Positions 23,135 to 24,087 of a stretch of 24,087 nucleotides of DNA are shown here, one piece after another; the stretch's first letter is position 1; each line of letters starts with the position of its first letter. Source of the stretch: JBJXFY01 sp046155815 (GTDB lineage Bacteria > Verrucomicrobiota > Verrucomicrobiia > Limisphaerales > CAIMTB01); the NCBI GenBank assembly GCA_046155815.1, contig JBJXFY010000256.1:1-24087 (forward strand), in the 5' to 3' direction. The notes beneath the pieces were generated by a model. It saw only the letters and a program-made list of their open reading frames with translations, searched no databases and was not told the origin of the DNA. Made by a program: the position numbers and the translations under genes.

Positions 23135-24087
23135 TCAGGCCGCCGCCGCGTGCCGCAACCGCGCCAACACGCGCTCCCGGCCCAGCACCTCCATGAGGTG
23201 ATACAGGCTCGGGCCGACCAGCCGGCCGGTGCAGGCCACGCGGGCGGGCTGCACGAGCGGCCCGGCCTTCACGCCGAGTTCGGCGGCGAGCTGCTTCAGC
23301 GCGGCCTCGAGGCCGGCAGCGCTCCAGTCGGGCAGCGCGGTGAATCTTTCGCCCAGCTTCTCCAGCAGCGGCTTCGCGGCGGGCGTGAGCGCCTTGGCCT
23401 TCGCTTCGGCGTCGAACGGCACGGCGTCGTTGGCCGTGAAGTAGAAGTCCGTCCACGCGGGCAGCTCCTTGAAGAGCTTCCCCTTCTCCTGCGCCGTGAG
23501 CAGCGCGTCGCGCACGTAGTCCGCGGGGAAGGCGTCCACCGGCAGGCCGGCGCGGCGCAGGTACGGCAGCGCGGCGGTGGCGAACGCCTCGGGCGCGAGG
23601 CGGCGGACGTGCTCGAAGTGCAGCGCCTCGAGCTTCTTCACGTCGAAGCGCGCGGCGCTGCGGTTCACGCGGTCGAGGTCGAAGCGGGCCACCAGCTCCG
23701 CCACGGTGAGCAGTTCCTGCCCGTCCGCCGGTGACCAGCCGAGCAGCGCGAGGTAGTTCAGCACCGCCGCGGGCAGGAAGCCGTCGTGCTCGTAGTTCGT
23801 CACCACCGCGCCGCGGTCGCGCTTGCTCATCTTCGAGCCGTCCTCGTTCAGGATGAGCGGGATGTGCGCGTAGCGCGGTGGCTCCGCGCCGAACGCGCGG
23901 CAGAGGGCGATATGCTTCGCCGTGTTGCTCAGGTGGTCCTCGCCGCGGATGGCGTGCGTAATGCCCATCTCGAGGTCGTCCACCACGTTCACGAAGTGGA
24001 ACACCGGCTGGCCATCGCTGCGCCAGAGCACCCAGTCCGGATCCTCCTGCTCGCGGTCCGTGAGCGGGCGGACCACGTCGCCCACGA
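23135..24087 (-). CDS. gltX: Glutamyl-tRNA synthetase, N-terminus beyond right edge
   Basis: The frame is open to the right edge, giving 317 codons of the C-terminal two-thirds. The catalytic-domain part reads DWVLWRSDGQPVFHFVNVVD, then DLEMGITHAIRGEDHLSNT and the class I signature GSKMSKRD (KMSKR at 23819-23833), followed by VLNYLALLGWSP, which is diagnostic of GluRS. The rest is the helical anticodon-binding domain ending near VGPSLYHLMEVLGRERVLARL. The enzyme charges tRNA-Glu with glutamate using ATP. The HIGH motif and the start lie outside the window. Whether it is a discriminating or non-discriminating (also GlnRS-substituting) enzyme cannot be told here. The apparent start near 24085 is an internal GTG and not real. 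Confidence 0.95.
   Translation of the reverse strand, partial: VGDVVRPLTDREQEDPDWVLWRSDGQPVFHFVNVVDDLEMGITHAIRGEDHLSNTAKHIALCRAFGAEPPRYAHIPLILNEDGSKMSKRDRGAVVTNYEHDGFLPAAVLNYLALLGWSPADGQELLTVAELVARFDLDRVNRSAARFDVKKLEALHFEHVRRLAPEAFATAALPYLRRAGLPVDAFPADYVRDALLTAQEKGKLFKELPAWTDFYFTANDAVPFDAEAKAKALTPAAKPLLEKLGERFTALPDWSAAGLEAALKQLAAELGVKAGPLVQPARVACTGRLVGPSLYHLMEVLGRERVLARLRHAAAA

Noticed and set aside
1..24087. CRISPR array or insertion sequence
   Set aside because: No regularly spaced repeats with unique spacers, no transposase motifs and no terminal inverted repeats were seen.

Overview
The window is GC-rich, tightly packed bacterial DNA. It most likely comes from a member of the Verrucomicrobiota. 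The main reason is a run of five pseudopilin genes ending in a giant one, which resembles the Verru_Chthon cassette families A to D, together with a TIGR03790-like secreted protein. The phylum call is an inference from gene content; there is no rRNA or other marker in the window to confirm it.

Layout. About 70% of the window (1-17266) is one minus-strand locus for a type IV pilus or type II secretion-like machine. Read in the direction of transcription, it starts with a GspE/PilB ATPase, then PilT, a second PilB-type ATPase and PilC (17266 to 11328), and ends in a strong intrinsic terminator (11275-11307). A second transcription unit begins at a promoter near 11262. Its first gene is a BrnT-like toxin. 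The second gene encodes a CopG/ribbon-helix-helix antitoxin domain joined in frame to a GspG-like pseudopilin. Five more pseudopilins follow in the order G, H, I, J, K, almost all touching or overlapping, the last being 1281 residues long. The unit then continues into an S8 (subtilisin-like) protease that runs off the left edge. The ATPases and PilC would power and anchor the fibre, the G-type proteins would form its shaft, H, I, J and K would form its tip, and the protease is a plausible exported cargo or surface partner. No secretin, GspL/GspM-type or prepilin peptidase gene lies in this window.

The rest is housekeeping or less understood: tRNA-Arg(ACG) with its own promoter (17446-17565), a gene-free 0.43 kb stretch, a PfkB-family sugar kinase and an Old Yellow Enzyme-family oxidoreductase on the plus strand, then a translationally coupled minus-strand pair (zinc-ribbon protein and secreted TIGR03790-like protein), a small FmdB-type zinc-ribbon gene, and the C-terminal part of glutamyl-tRNA synthetase, which runs off the right edge.

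The most unusual point is the toxin-antitoxin module at the head of the pseudopilin operon. Its antitoxin forms the 112-residue leader of a prepilin, so prepilin peptidase processing would be expected to cut antitoxin from pilin. Whether this is a working regulatory device, an internal-start arrangement or an evolutionary accident cannot be decided from sequence alone.
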